IMG/VR virus record: IMGVR_UViG_3300021356_000024
Location: 1 to 52,672 of that record
Strand: one strand, 5' to 3'
From: a virus
Length of the DNA: 52,672 nucleotides
Position numbers and translations under genes: made by a program. The stretch's first letter is position 1, and each line of letters starts with the position of its first letter. A model generated the notes under the pieces. That model was not told the origin of the DNA. It saw only the letters and a program-made list of their open reading frames with translations, and did no database searches. Of this stretch, positions 1 through 7,086 are shown one piece after another.

Positions 1-51
1 TAAAAAGTCACAAAAAGAGAATATGTAATAAAATCAATGACTTACGGTAAA

Positions 52-69
52 ACTTTTTTTAAAAAAAGT
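52..69. repeat. Perfect AT-rich palindrome upstream of early promoter
   Basis: The sequence ACTTTTTTTAAAAAAAGT is a perfect 18-bp palindrome ending two bases before the -35 box of the promoter at 71-99. The position fits an UP-element-like A/T tract or an operator for a dimeric regulator. Which of the two it is cannot be told from sequence. Confidence 0.5.
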
Positions 70-70
70 C

Positions 71-99
71 TTGACATGGTTCGCCGGTTGTGCGATAAT
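71..99 (+). promoter_or_regulatory. Sigma70-type early promoter
   Basis: TTGACA at 71-76 is followed after exactly 17 bases by GATAAT at 94-99. The first start codon downstream is at 130. It is one of four promoters in the window with a perfect -35 box and a 17-bp spacer, so it most likely serves host RNA polymerase early in infection. Confidence 0.85.
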
Positions 100-129
100 A
101 CTACCGTATTGTGATGAGAGAAGTGTGAT

Positions 130-294
130 ATGGAGTTTTTAGTTGGCCTTTTTTTGATCTTTTTGGCGATGTTGCCTGTGATCATTCCGGCTGGCATCGT
201 CGCTTGGTTGCTGATCAAAATCTTTCCTTGGTTGATGAAAGTGATCGGTTACGGAACTCTCGTTGTGTTGTTGTTTTATTTTGTTTTGGTTTAA
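130..294 (+). CDS. Small two-segment membrane protein
   Basis: A 54-residue protein, almost entirely hydrophobic, with two likely membrane segments (about residues 2-28 and 38-54) separated by a short stretch with lysines. It is the first gene after the promoter at 71-99, so it is likely expressed immediately after infection. A weak purine-rich site (GAGAGAAG) lies upstream of the ATG. No family is recognised. Such small early membrane proteins in phages often act on the host envelope, but that is only a possibility here. Confidence 0.6.
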   Translation: MEFLVGLFLIFLAMLPVIIPAGIVAWLLIKIFPWLMKVIGYGTLVVLLFYFVLV

Positions 295-303
295 GGTAGT
301 AAA

Positions 304-561
304 GTGATAGAGGAAGATATAAAGCAGTTAAAGAGCATGATTATCAGTCACGACTGGTATTACCACTATTCTGATGATCATCGTTATTATGTGAAAGGAC
401 GAGACAGTTGGCGAGACATTTGTAGTTTTGCTCAAGAAATTGGCGAACAAGGTGAACTTATTCTGAAGTCTGCAATTGATACTTTTGAGTCTGCTCAGTT
501 GAGCGAAGTGCCTGTCGACCTTTCTGAGTTGATCAAACAAAACTGGGGAGACATAGTTTAA
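304..561 (+). CDS. Hypothetical protein, 85 aa
   Basis: Soluble acidic protein of 85 residues starting at a GTG, with an AGGTAG-like ribosome site just upstream. It lies 9 bp after the preceding membrane-protein gene, and its stop codon overlaps the next start by one base, so it sits inside a tightly packed early operon. Tyr and His are dense around residues 14-30. No family is recognised. Confidence 0.6.
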   Translation: MIEEDIKQLKSMIISHDWYYHYSDDHRYYVKGRDSWRDICSFAQEIGEQGELILKSAIDTFESAQLSEVPVDLSELIKQNWGDIV

Positions 562-782
562 TGAACTCTTTATTTTCACTTAAAGAAATTATCGAATTTC
601 GCAATTACGTATTGTCTTTTTATGCCTACGATGGCATTTATCCCATCAATGGCCTGACCGTTTCAACCGTCGAGTCTGCCATTGAGAACCTAATCAACCA
701 GTATGATGAATTCGGCATTAGCTTTCACGGCGACACTATTGACCGTGAACGTGTTCGTGATATCATCTTGGCTGATAAATAA
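561..782 (+). CDS. Hypothetical protein, 73 aa
   Basis: A 73-residue soluble protein whose ATG overlaps the preceding TAA by one base, so it is probably translationally coupled. No recognisable motif or signal peptide is seen. It is part of the early operon driven from 71-99. Confidence 0.55.
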   Translation: MNSLFSLKEIIEFRNYVLSFYAYDGIYPINGLTVSTVESAIENLINQYDEFGISFHGDTIDRERVRDIILADK

Positions 783-804
783 GATTCCTACTAAGGAGGA
801 AGAT

Positions 805-1167
805 ATGAAAAAAGTAATCACTGCAAGTTTGGCTGCTCTCGCTCTTGGCGCTTCTATGAATGCAGCCGCGTGGGGAGACAAAGAGCAGGGTATCGTGATC
901 GGTATCGTTGGTACTGTCATTGGTGCGGAGATTCTTCAGAATCATCGTAATCATGGCCCTCATACTTCACATCACTATCCTGTCTATACAGGTCCCGCGC
1001 ATGGCGGATATTCTCAAAGTGGTGTACTGAGTGCCTATGAGCGCGGTCTGCAACAACGACTTGAGAACGAACGCCGTCGATACAGTATCGATCAGAATCT
1101 CCGAACGATTCAAGATCGTGCAGAGTGGCGTGCTTATCGGTGTGGTATCAATCCCGCAGAGTGTTAA
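805..1167 (+). CDS. Secreted (periplasmic) protein with signal peptide
   Basis: A 120-residue protein. The ATG at 805 is chosen because it follows a strong AAGGAGGA site and begins a classic signal peptide: MKK, a hydrophobic core of Ala and Leu, and a likely cleavage after the Ala run near residue 20. A longer reading frame upstream lacks such a site and overlaps the previous gene. A short hydrophobic Gly/Val/Ile stretch follows at about residues 28-42, then a His-, Gly- and Tyr-rich region, then a charged Arg- and Glu-rich helix. It ends with two cysteines in the last 12 residues. Export to the periplasm is the only supportable role. Confidence 0.75.
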   Translation: MKKVITASLAALALGASMNAAAWGDKEQGIVIGIVGTVIGAEILQNHRNHGPHTSHHYPVYTGPAHGGYSQSGVLSAYERGLQQRLENERRRYSIDQNLRTIQDRAEWRAYRCGINPAEC

Positions 1168-1170
1168 TCA

Positions 1171-1250
1171 ATTTGGCGGAGAATGCAGTGGAAGGGTGGC
1201 ACCCTGAAACCGCCCAAATAGCTGAAATGAATATGGACCCCACTGCATTC
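1171..1250 (+). promoter_or_regulatory. Possible structured RNA (H-type pseudoknot) in an intergenic leader
   Basis: Within the 105-bp gap between two genes, ATTTGGCGG (1171-1179) can pair with CCGCCCAAAT (1210-1219, one bulged C), and GAATGCAGTGG (1181-1191) pairs perfectly with CCACTGCATTC (1240-1250). The four strands alternate, which is pseudoknot topology. A mini-hairpin AGGGT/ACCCT (1193-1205) lies in the loop, and GGGTGG (1194-1199) could alternatively pair with CCGCCC (1210-1215), so two exclusive folds are possible. A purine-rich ribosome site and the ATG at 1273 follow. It could be a 5' leader control element; a read-through terminator is less likely because only four T follow the stem. 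Confidence 0.5.
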
Positions 1251-1272
1251 ACCTTTTGAGAGAGATTATATT

Positions 1273-1746
1273 ATGAGTTTTGCCAAGTTACAGGAAAATC
1301 TGCGTGCTGAAGGTTGGTTCGTTGAGTGGAATATGCCTTGTTGCCAAACGTGTGCATGGGCTGAAGTTGACCACGACGACCTAGAAAAGGTACTTTTCAA
1401 TCACTCACAGGACTGTGAGATTGAAAGCGAGTACGAAGACTGCTACTACTGCGGTGGTGAAGGTGGCATGTGGCTCGAAGAAGGTACCGCAGATGAAGAA
1501 TGGGATGATTGTCCCGAGTGTGGCGGATCTGGTGAAGAGTACTCTTCTGCACCGGCCGATGCCGACACATCTGTTTCTGGTTTCATATGCAATACTCCTG
1601 AGATGCAAGATGGCAGTCACTTCTGTTACGCCGGTGATAAAAAAGGCGTTGAAAACCTAAAATCAATTTTACCCATCATTGAACAGTCTGGTTGTGCGTA
1701 TGACTGGAATGGCGATGGTGCGGCCCGCATTTACATTTCATGGTAG
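1273..1746 (+). CDS. Cys-rich protein with DnaJ-like zinc knuckles inserted in a DUF6891-like fold
   Basis: 157 residues. The N-terminal part has a CCQTCAWAEV motif (near residue 23) and a histidine followed by SQDCE (near residue 44). The C-terminal part has a conserved-looking Tyr-Asp-Trp and GDGAARIYI ending. Together these resemble the DUF6891 family. Between them sit two CxxCGGxG zinc knuckles (about residues 57-63 and 78-84), the pattern of the DnaJ zinc-binding domain. The protein is therefore probably a metal-binding protein in which a zinc module interrupts another domain. The family assignment is from memory of motifs; its biochemical role is unknown. Confidence 0.6.
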   Translation: MSFAKLQENLRAEGWFVEWNMPCCQTCAWAEVDHDDLEKVLFNHSQDCEIESEYEDCYYCGGEGGMWLEEGTADEEWDDCPECGGSGEEYSSAPADADTSVSGFICNTPEMQDGSHFCYAGDKKGVENLKSILPIIEQSGCAYDWNGDGAARIYISW

Positions 1747-1755
1747 GAAATCCAT

Positions 1756-2136
1756 ATGAATACAATTCAATTGAATCTTGACATATTAGAGTTAGAAGCA
1801 AAACTCAGAGGCGTTGAAGAGATAGTTAAACGCATTCGTGAACAAACCGTTGGCGTTGACTATGACGTTGAAAAAAAATCACTGAAAGAACACATCGAAA
1901 TGCCTTATCCAGATGATGTCATTGAGATTGCACAAGATAATCAAATTAGTTTGAACTTCAATCTTGACCCGAATGTGAATGTAGGTTATACTGGTGAAAT
2001 GGATCCTTTTATGCCTTCTGCTAGCGATGTAGAATTTCCTGACGGATGGACAATTACTCTGAGCGATGAAGAGTTGGCGAAACTTGGTGTAACGATGACG
2101 GATGTTAAAGATGAAAATTCTGAAGGAAATAACTGA
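1756..2136 (+). CDS. Hypothetical protein, 126 aa
   Basis: Acidic soluble protein of 126 residues. The first 45 residues look like an amphipathic helix rich in Leu, Glu and Lys, probably a short coiled coil. The middle is Asp- and Pro-rich. A TAGGAAA ribosome site precedes the ATG. The gene lies 9 bp behind the zinc-knuckle gene and is overlapped by the next gene. No family is recognised. Confidence 0.55.
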   Translation: MNTIQLNLDILELEAKLRGVEEIVKRIREQTVGVDYDVEKKSLKEHIEMPYPDDVIEIAQDNQISLNFNLDPNVNVGYTGEMDPFMPSASDVEFPDGWTITLSDEELAKLGVTMTDVKDENSEGNN

Positions 2137-2311
2137 TTGGTCTGGTCTTGAGTATAACGTCAAGAATCATACCTACGCAATTAATGACTCCGGTAAGTGT
2201 GTTGCTTATCGGCGCACTGGCACAAAAGAGTGGTTGACCTTTTCGAAACCCAAATCTTTCAGCCGATCTCACCGTAAGTTTGTGACATTGAAGGAGGAAT
2301 TCAATGAGTGA
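2102..2311 (+). CDS. Hypothetical basic protein, 69 aa
   Basis: A 69-residue lysine-rich protein overlapping the end of the previous gene by about 35 bp in another frame. A second in-frame ATG at 2111 would shorten it by three residues; neither start has a strong ribosome site. No family is recognised. Confidence 0.5.
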   Translation: MLKMKILKEITDWSGLEYNVKNHTYAINDSGKCVAYRRTGTKEWLTFSKPKSFSRSHRKFVTLKEEFNE

Positions 2312-2561
2312 TAAGTATGACTGGCCTAAAATCTACAAGGCCGAAGAAAACCTTGAACAACAAATCAATGAATCGGTATTTGATCATATCTGCTGGTTTT
2401 TTGATGTTGAAGATGTGTCCGAGTTGACTGAAGAACAATATGAGGAAGTTGTTGCCTTTCGTGAAGAATTGAACGAATATAGTCCTATGCAATGGGGATT
2501 TTCAAACTTCATACAGTATTGGGAGAACGAATCGCCAAATTCAGAATGGAACTCTGCATGA
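2304..2561 (+). CDS. Hypothetical acidic protein, 85 aa
   Basis: An 85-residue acidic protein with a very strong ribosome site (AAGGAGGAATTC) before its ATG, overlapping the previous gene by 8 bp. It is rich in Glu, Trp and Phe. High predicted translation and small acidic size are typical of early phage host-interaction proteins, but no function is recognised. Confidence 0.6.
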   Translation: MSDKYDWPKIYKAEENLEQQINESVFDHICWFFDVEDVSELTEEQYEEVVAFREELNEYSPMQWGFSNFIQYWENESPNSEWNSA

Positions 2562-2767
2562 AGGACCTATACGAACGTTACGGTTTGATTCGAAACCGAA
2601 GTTACAACATTCGCACAGAACCAGTGAACGATATTATCACTGATAGGGTTCTTGTGCTCGACCTAATTGAAAATAACGAAGTAGTTGACAGCAGAACTTT
2701 TCCTGATAAAAGTTATTATTACTATGAATCAGCCGGTGAAAACTGGATGACAGGAGTGTTAAGTTGA
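2558..2767 (+). CDS. Hypothetical protein, 69 aa
   Basis: The start at 2558 is chosen because the ATG forms an ATGA overlap with the preceding stop; a longer frame exists but would overlap the previous gene by 70 bp. The 69-residue protein has a run of four Tyr near its C-terminus. No family is recognised. Confidence 0.5.
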   Translation: MKDLYERYGLIRNRSYNIRTEPVNDIITDRVLVLDLIENNEVVDSRTFPDKSYYYYESAGENWMTGVLS

Positions 2768-3348
2768 ATATATTCCCCTTGGAGTATATGCCAAATCAAA
2801 AGATTCCTTGTCCTATTGAATCTGCCATGGCACAGTGCGACAAACACGTGGTCAAGATGCCAACTGAATCTGGTCAAATGTTGTCTACCGTGCATCGTAT
2901 GCTCGACGGCAAACTAGAAATGCGGCCTTCTAAATCAGGCAAACGCATGGTCAAATACTGGGATTTATTCGAAGGTCGTGATGACCTTGAAGCAGAAATG
3001 ATTTACTACAAGGCGGTGCATATGGGACATCCTTGCACTGTCTGGTCTATGCAGACCGAAGATAATTACAGGTGGCACTGGGAACATTTCTATGCCTTGT
3101 GTCAAGAATACACCTATCGATATGGCAAAATTCACGGCGCAGAAAAAGTTTTGTGGCCGTTGCGAACACCGCCCAGAAATATTCCCAAGGGTCCTCTGAC
3201 AAAGATGCCTTTGGCGATGAAGTCAAATCCAGAATGCATGAAGGATGACGTTGTAGAGTCTTACCGTCTTTTTTATCAAACAAAACAAGAACGATTCTCT
3301 ATGACATGGAAGAATCGTAAAACTCCTGAGTGGTTTCAAATTGCCTGA
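2764..3348 (+). CDS. Conserved phage protein with CDKHVVKM and HPCTVW motifs
   Basis: About 194 residues, starting at a TTG that overlaps the previous stop. Two motifs stand out: CDKHVVKMPTESGQMLSTVH (from about residue 26) and HPCTVW followed by an Asn/Tyr/Trp segment (about residue 87). The C-terminus has an aromatic WF pair. I recall this arrangement from a widespread phage protein family of unknown function. The invariant Cys, Asp, His and Lys suggest an enzyme, possibly acting on nucleic acid, but that is inference. It closes the first early block just before a late-promoter-like box. Confidence 0.6.
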   Translation: MNIFPLEYMPNQKIPCPIESAMAQCDKHVVKMPTESGQMLSTVHRMLDGKLEMRPSKSGKRMVKYWDLFEGRDDLEAEMIYYKAVHMGHPCTVWSMQTEDNYRWHWEHFYALCQEYTYRYGKIHGAEKVLWPLRTPPRNIPKGPLTKMPLAMKSNPECMKDDVVESYRLFYQTKQERFSMTWKNRKTPEWFQIA

Positions 3349-3349
3349 C

Positions 3350-3357
3350 GATAAATA
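3350..3357 (+). promoter_or_regulatory. T4-type late promoter box GATAAATA
   Basis: GATAAATA sits immediately after the stop of the preceding gene and 38 bp before the 3395 start. With T4 spacing, transcription would start near 3363, giving a leader of about 32 bases. The same box recurs at 39207 and 46797, and TATAAATA at 9741 and 15160, always before virion or late-type genes. Confidence 0.6.
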
Positions 3358-3394
3358 GTTGTGAATATCCGCAACGCTTATCGGAGTACCGAAG

Positions 3395-4777
3395 ATGGCA
3401 AATCTTTCTGGTGGTAAATATATCACTTTTGAAAAACCGTATCTTGAAATGCTTGCCGAGAAAATCGACGCAGGCGATGATGTCAAGTTTGATGGAAACG
3501 TTTCTCAGAAAGTCAATAAGACTAAAGATGTCAAGAAATTCCTCACGGCTGTAAAAAACAAAAATGAAATCAATGTCGCCAGTGTTCTGAAGATTGGCAG
3601 CAGTTTTTCTCCTCTGTTCAACGGTTATCGTTGGACTGAAATCGACAAAGGCCAATTCACCAAAAAAGGTGGATCTGACGGTCAGTCTACAGCACAACAA
3701 GAACGTGCTTCTCTATACGCAATTCAAGTCGGTATCGAAAACAACGGATACACCGATCAAAAGAAATTCATGCAACTGTATCGTGAAGACTTGAGAGAAC
3801 TTTATCCCGCCATGAATGAAGAGTGGGAGAATACTTTCTTCCAACAACAACTGACAACCTATCGACAGGTTGGTAATACCAAGTACAAACACTATTCACG
3901 TGACGGCGGTTTCATGGACTACATATCGGCGTTATGTAAATCGATGTATGGTATTTCCCAGAAAGATACGTGGAATCCCGCCGACATCTGGTTGGTTTCC
4001 GATTTGAGCGCGGTGAAGAGACAGTTAGATAAGGCCGTAAAAGACAACACGACCTCTCTTCAAGAATTCAACGCCATTCTCCGAGATATGTTTCATGAAA
4101 GAAAAATTATCGGCATTTCTTTGAAGTTGATGTCTGGCAAAACTGCGAAGTGGGAACTAGTCAACCTTGAAAACGCAGACATGTTCGATGACGATACATA
4201 TACTTTTGAATATGATTCTGCTGAACTGAATTTGAAAATGAAAACGGACAAAGAATTCATTAACACAGATTCAAAAATTACTATGAAAGGAAAAACGCAG
4301 ACGATTAAGTTTCAGATTCGACAGAACAGTGCCGGCTTTAACAACCTGAAGATCGAAGGAACGGATGTCGGTTCTTCTGCCGCTCGTCTCGGTAAGGTGC
4401 CTCTCGACATGGCGTCCTCAGTCTTTTCTGGCGCAGGTCTAGAATCAAGTCGTTGGAGAAATCACAGAAATTATCCGAAGACTGCCGAAGAATATGCAAA
4501 TGAACAGAGAACACATGAAGCGAGATTCACAAAGTTGAAAGCAACAAACAAAGTAAACCTCGGCGGTGTGTCTACTGCAAAACAGTTTTCAGAAAATATG
4601 ATTGCTGTTTACTCTGAAGGCAAGGCAGACATTGCAATGAGTAAGTTGATGCAGTTAGATTTGCTCAACGAGATTTTTTCTTTGAGAGGAAAAAAACTAG
4701 ATAACTTTTTGACTGGCCTTGCCTTCCTTGCACAGAAGAAAGGTTCGGTCTTTGGTCCTTTTGCGAAACTGTATTGA
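3395..4777 (+). CDS. Conserved T4-like marine phage protein, 460 aa
   Basis: 460 residues. The central block has a conserved-looking PADIWLV motif (near residue 192) followed about 45 residues later by IIGISLK and then KTAKWE. In this order an acidic residue followed by a lysine on a strand recalls the PD-(D/E)xK nuclease core, but the match is loose. A later segment, SSAARLGKVP (near residue 329), resembles a motif I associate with structural proteins of marine T4-like phages. It is first in a late operon whose next five genes overlap end to start. Alternatives are a virion protein or an operon-linked nuclease; confidence in either is low. Confidence 0.65.
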   Translation: MANLSGGKYITFEKPYLEMLAEKIDAGDDVKFDGNVSQKVNKTKDVKKFLTAVKNKNEINVASVLKIGSSFSPLFNGYRWTEIDKGQFTKKGGSDGQSTAQQERASLYAIQVGIENNGYTDQKKFMQLYREDLRELYPAMNEEWENTFFQQQLTTYRQVGNTKYKHYSRDGGFMDYISALCKSMYGISQKDTWNPADIWLVSDLSAVKRQLDKAVKDNTTSLQEFNAILRDMFHERKIIGISLKLMSGKTAKWELVNLENADMFDDDTYTFEYDSAELNLKMKTDKEFINTDSKITMKGKTQTIKFQIRQNSAGFNNLKIEGTDVGSSAARLGKVPLDMASSVFSGAGLESSRWRNHRNYPKTAEEYANEQRTHEARFTKLKATNKVNLGGVSTAKQFSENMIAVYSEGKADIAMSKLMQLDLLNEIFSLRGKKLDNFLTGLAFLAQKKGSVFGPFAKLY

Positions 4778-5349
4778 TGAGAATTTGGTTTGCGAAGACA
4801 ATGACAAAGTTTTTTCGGTTCTTTGCCGATACATTCTTTGCCAAACGATACGGTCATAGAGCAGTCGTATTAGAGACTGTTGCAGGCGTACCGGGTATGG
4901 TTGCAGGTATGCTTGTACACTTACGCAGCCTGCGACGAATGGAAAAAGGCAACGGCACAATGATACATGAAATGTTGGCCGAGGCAGAGAATGAACGTAA
5001 ACACCTCATGTTCTTTATTGAGTTGGTGCAACCAAACTGGTTTGAAAGGTGGTTAATCGTAATTGCACAGTGGATATTTTGGCACTACTATCTTGTCATG
5101 TATCTGTTATCACCAAAGACCGCACACTTGATGACACACTACTTTGAGGAAGAGGCAGTCAAGAGTTACACAAATTATTTGGAGATGATCAGAAACAAAC
5201 AGCTGGCAAATCCACCTGCGCCGTTAAGTGCTATAAAGTATTACAATCTAAAAGACAGCGCTCGTTTGTCTGACATGATAGAGTGCATTCGAGCTGACGA
5301 ACAAAAACACGCAGATGTTAACCTAAGGTATTCTAATGTTAAAGTATAA
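4777..5349 (+). CDS. Alternative oxidase (AOX/PTOX family) diiron quinol oxidase
   Basis: A 190-residue membrane-bound di-iron quinol oxidase that would pass electrons from quinol to oxygen without proton pumping. All six expected metal ligands are visible: Glu in LET (E33), Glu and His in NERKHL (E73, H76), Glu in the EEEA motif (residues 124-126), and Glu and His in RADEQKHADVN near the C-terminus. The LETVAGVPGMVAGMLVHLRS segment and the aromatic hydrophobic helix at about 92-111 are typical of the family. It is slightly short but looks complete. The ATG overlaps the preceding stop (TGATG) and the next gene overlaps its end by 14 bp, so it is translated within a late operon. Cyanophages carry the related plastid-type oxidase; this one looks like the bacterial AOX type. 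Confidence 0.92.
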   Translation: MRIWFAKTMTKFFRFFADTFFAKRYGHRAVVLETVAGVPGMVAGMLVHLRSLRRMEKGNGTMIHEMLAEAENERKHLMFFIELVQPNWFERWLIVIAQWIFWHYYLVMYLLSPKTAHLMTHYFEEEAVKSYTNYLEMIRNKQLANPPAPLSAIKYYNLKDSARLSDMIECIRADEQKHADVNLRYSNVKV

Positions 5350-6565
5350 TCAGTTTATTGTAGAGTCCAAGAACACACACATGGAACACATCGAAGATTT
5401 GATGTTTAACGAAGGTGTGGCTGGTACGAGAAAGGCAATCAACTTTTTACGTGATCTACGAGACATGTTGTCTGGTCATTCGAAGACCAGTATTTCTCGC
5501 ACAGTGAAATGGGATGGCGCACCCGCTGTTTTTGTTGGTGTCGATCCAACTGACGGTAAATTCTTTGTTGCTAAGAAAGGAGTGTTCAATAAAAATCCAA
5601 AGGTGTATAAGACACCCGAAGATGTTAAGGCCGATACAAGCGGTGATCTACAGAAAAAACTTCTGATTGCACTGGAAGAATTTAGTAAGTTAGGTATTAA
5701 GAGTGGCGTTTACCAAGGAGATTTGATGTTTACTAAGGGAGACGTTGCTAGGGAAAAGATCGATGGAGATTCTTATTTTACTTTCCAACCTAATACTATT
5801 GTTTACGCTGTTCCTGTCGGTTCTCCGTTGGGCAGACAAATATCCAGAGCAAAGATTGGTGTGGTCTGGCATACTACTTATACAGGTAATTCTTTTGAGT
5901 CTATGTCTGCAAGCTTTGGCAAAGATATAACGTCGAAGTTTAATTCTGTGTCTTCTATCTGGCAAGACGATGCAACGTATCGTGATGTTTCCGGTAATGC
6001 CACATTCACGCAGTCAGAAAACACACACATCTCAACCATCATCTCAATGATCGGCCGAGAGTTTAAAAAGACAAACGGCCGACTGTTAGACGAATTCAAG
6101 AATGATGATGAACTGCGAGAAAGAACAAAGACTTTTAACAACACATTCATTCGTGCAGGCAAGCGTTTCAATCCTAAAACACACACGAAAGGATTGATGG
6201 ACTATATTCACGATTACTACCAGAAACAAATCGATACCAAGAAACAACAAAAGACAAAAGACCAGTGGAAAGAAAAACAGAAAGTTGCTATGTCCGTTTT
6301 CACTAAGTATAGTAAACGAGACATAGATCAACTGTGGAAACTGTTTGTTTTGTTGGTCGAAGCGAAAGAGATTATTGTTGACAAGATGAATCAGGCGAGT
6401 GGATTAGGAACATTTCTCAGAACACGCAACGGTTTTAAAGTCACTGATCAAGAAGGATATGTCGCCATCGACCATCTGAGTAACGATGCTGTGAAAATTG
6501 TAAACCGTATGGAATTCTCAAGGGCAAATTTCTCAGCTGATGTAATTAAAGGCTGGGAGAAATAA
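5336..6565 (+). CDS. KxDG nucleotidyltransferase (ligase-like) phage protein
   Basis: 409 residues. Residues 58-61 form KWDG followed by APAVF, matching motif I of covalent nucleotidyltransferases (DNA and RNA ligases, capping enzymes), where the lysine is adenylylated. A later GVYQGDLMF (about 124-132) looks like the motif III acidic strand, and TIVYAVP and KIGVVWH (about 150-180) could be motifs IV and V. The C-terminal half is helical and lysine-rich. I believe it belongs to a phage family named DUF6267. Ligase activity is not established. It overlaps the oxidase gene upstream and shares a base with the next gene. Confidence 0.65.
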   Translation: MLKYNQFIVESKNTHMEHIEDLMFNEGVAGTRKAINFLRDLRDMLSGHSKTSISRTVKWDGAPAVFVGVDPTDGKFFVAKKGVFNKNPKVYKTPEDVKADTSGDLQKKLLIALEEFSKLGIKSGVYQGDLMFTKGDVAREKIDGDSYFTFQPNTIVYAVPVGSPLGRQISRAKIGVVWHTTYTGNSFESMSASFGKDITSKFNSVSSIWQDDATYRDVSGNATFTQSENTHISTIISMIGREFKKTNGRLLDEFKNDDELRERTKTFNNTFIRAGKRFNPKTHTKGLMDYIHDYYQKQIDTKKQQKTKDQWKEKQKVAMSVFTKYSKRDIDQLWKLFVLLVEAKEIIVDKMNQASGLGTFLRTRNGFKVTDQEGYVAIDHLSNDAVKIVNRMEFSRANFSADVIKGWEK

Positions 6566-7086
6566 TGCCATCGACACTGACGATTCGAAAAAAAGTAGAT
6601 GACAAAAAGACTATATGGGTACACTCTGCGGATTTGTTTGAGTCTATTCATACGTCCAGAGTAGTCACTGCTAAAGAACTTTCTGATATACTCAAGGAAG
6701 GAAAAATTATTTTAACTCAGAGAAAAAACTTTCTCTCTGATGCCTCGTTTCGCAACTTAAAATTTTTCTTCTCAAAACTTTCTGACCGTAAACCTATTCC
6801 TGTAATCTGTCCAGAAGAACAGTTTTCTCGGTATTGCAAGTCTGATAGAGAACTGAAAGATGAATGGAAGAAAGTATTCGGCGCAGTCGTTGAGACTGGC
6901 GGTTCACGTATCTTCAAACCAGACAATTTTCTTGCGCCTTTAACAAAAGAACATCAATCACTTTTAATTAATACGCCTATCTTCAACCATGATGACTGGT
7001 TCTATACCGCGTTTAACTTATTGACTAAACGCAGAATCGATTATTTCATGGTTTGGCATGAGAACAACTATCATCTAATATCATGA
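6565..7086 (+). CDS. Hypothetical protein, 173 aa
   Basis: Starts within the stop of the ligase-like gene (TAATG) and is overlapped by the carbamoyltransferase start (ATGA), so it is co-translated with both. It is basic and Phe-, Lys- and Asp-rich; no membrane segment or metal motif is obvious. Given the strict co-translation it may be a partner of one of its neighbours. No family is recognised. Confidence 0.6.
   Translation: MPSTLTIRKKVDDKKTIWVHSADLFESIHTSRVVTAKELSDILKEGKIILTQRKNFLSDASFRNLKFFFSKLSDRKPIPVICPEEQFSRYCKSDRELKDEWKKVFGAVVETGGSRIFKPDNFLAPLTKEHQSLLINTPIFNHDDWFYTAFNLLTKRRIDYFMVWHENNYHLIS

Noticed and set aside
703-804. Upstream extension of the secreted protein gene to 703
   Set aside because: It would lie inside the previous gene and put the signal peptide in the middle of the protein; the AAGGAGGA site marks 805.
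1171-1260. Simple rho-independent terminator at the intergenic dyad
   Set aside because: The perfect stem has a 48-base loop and is followed by only four T, unlike the three clear terminators in this window.
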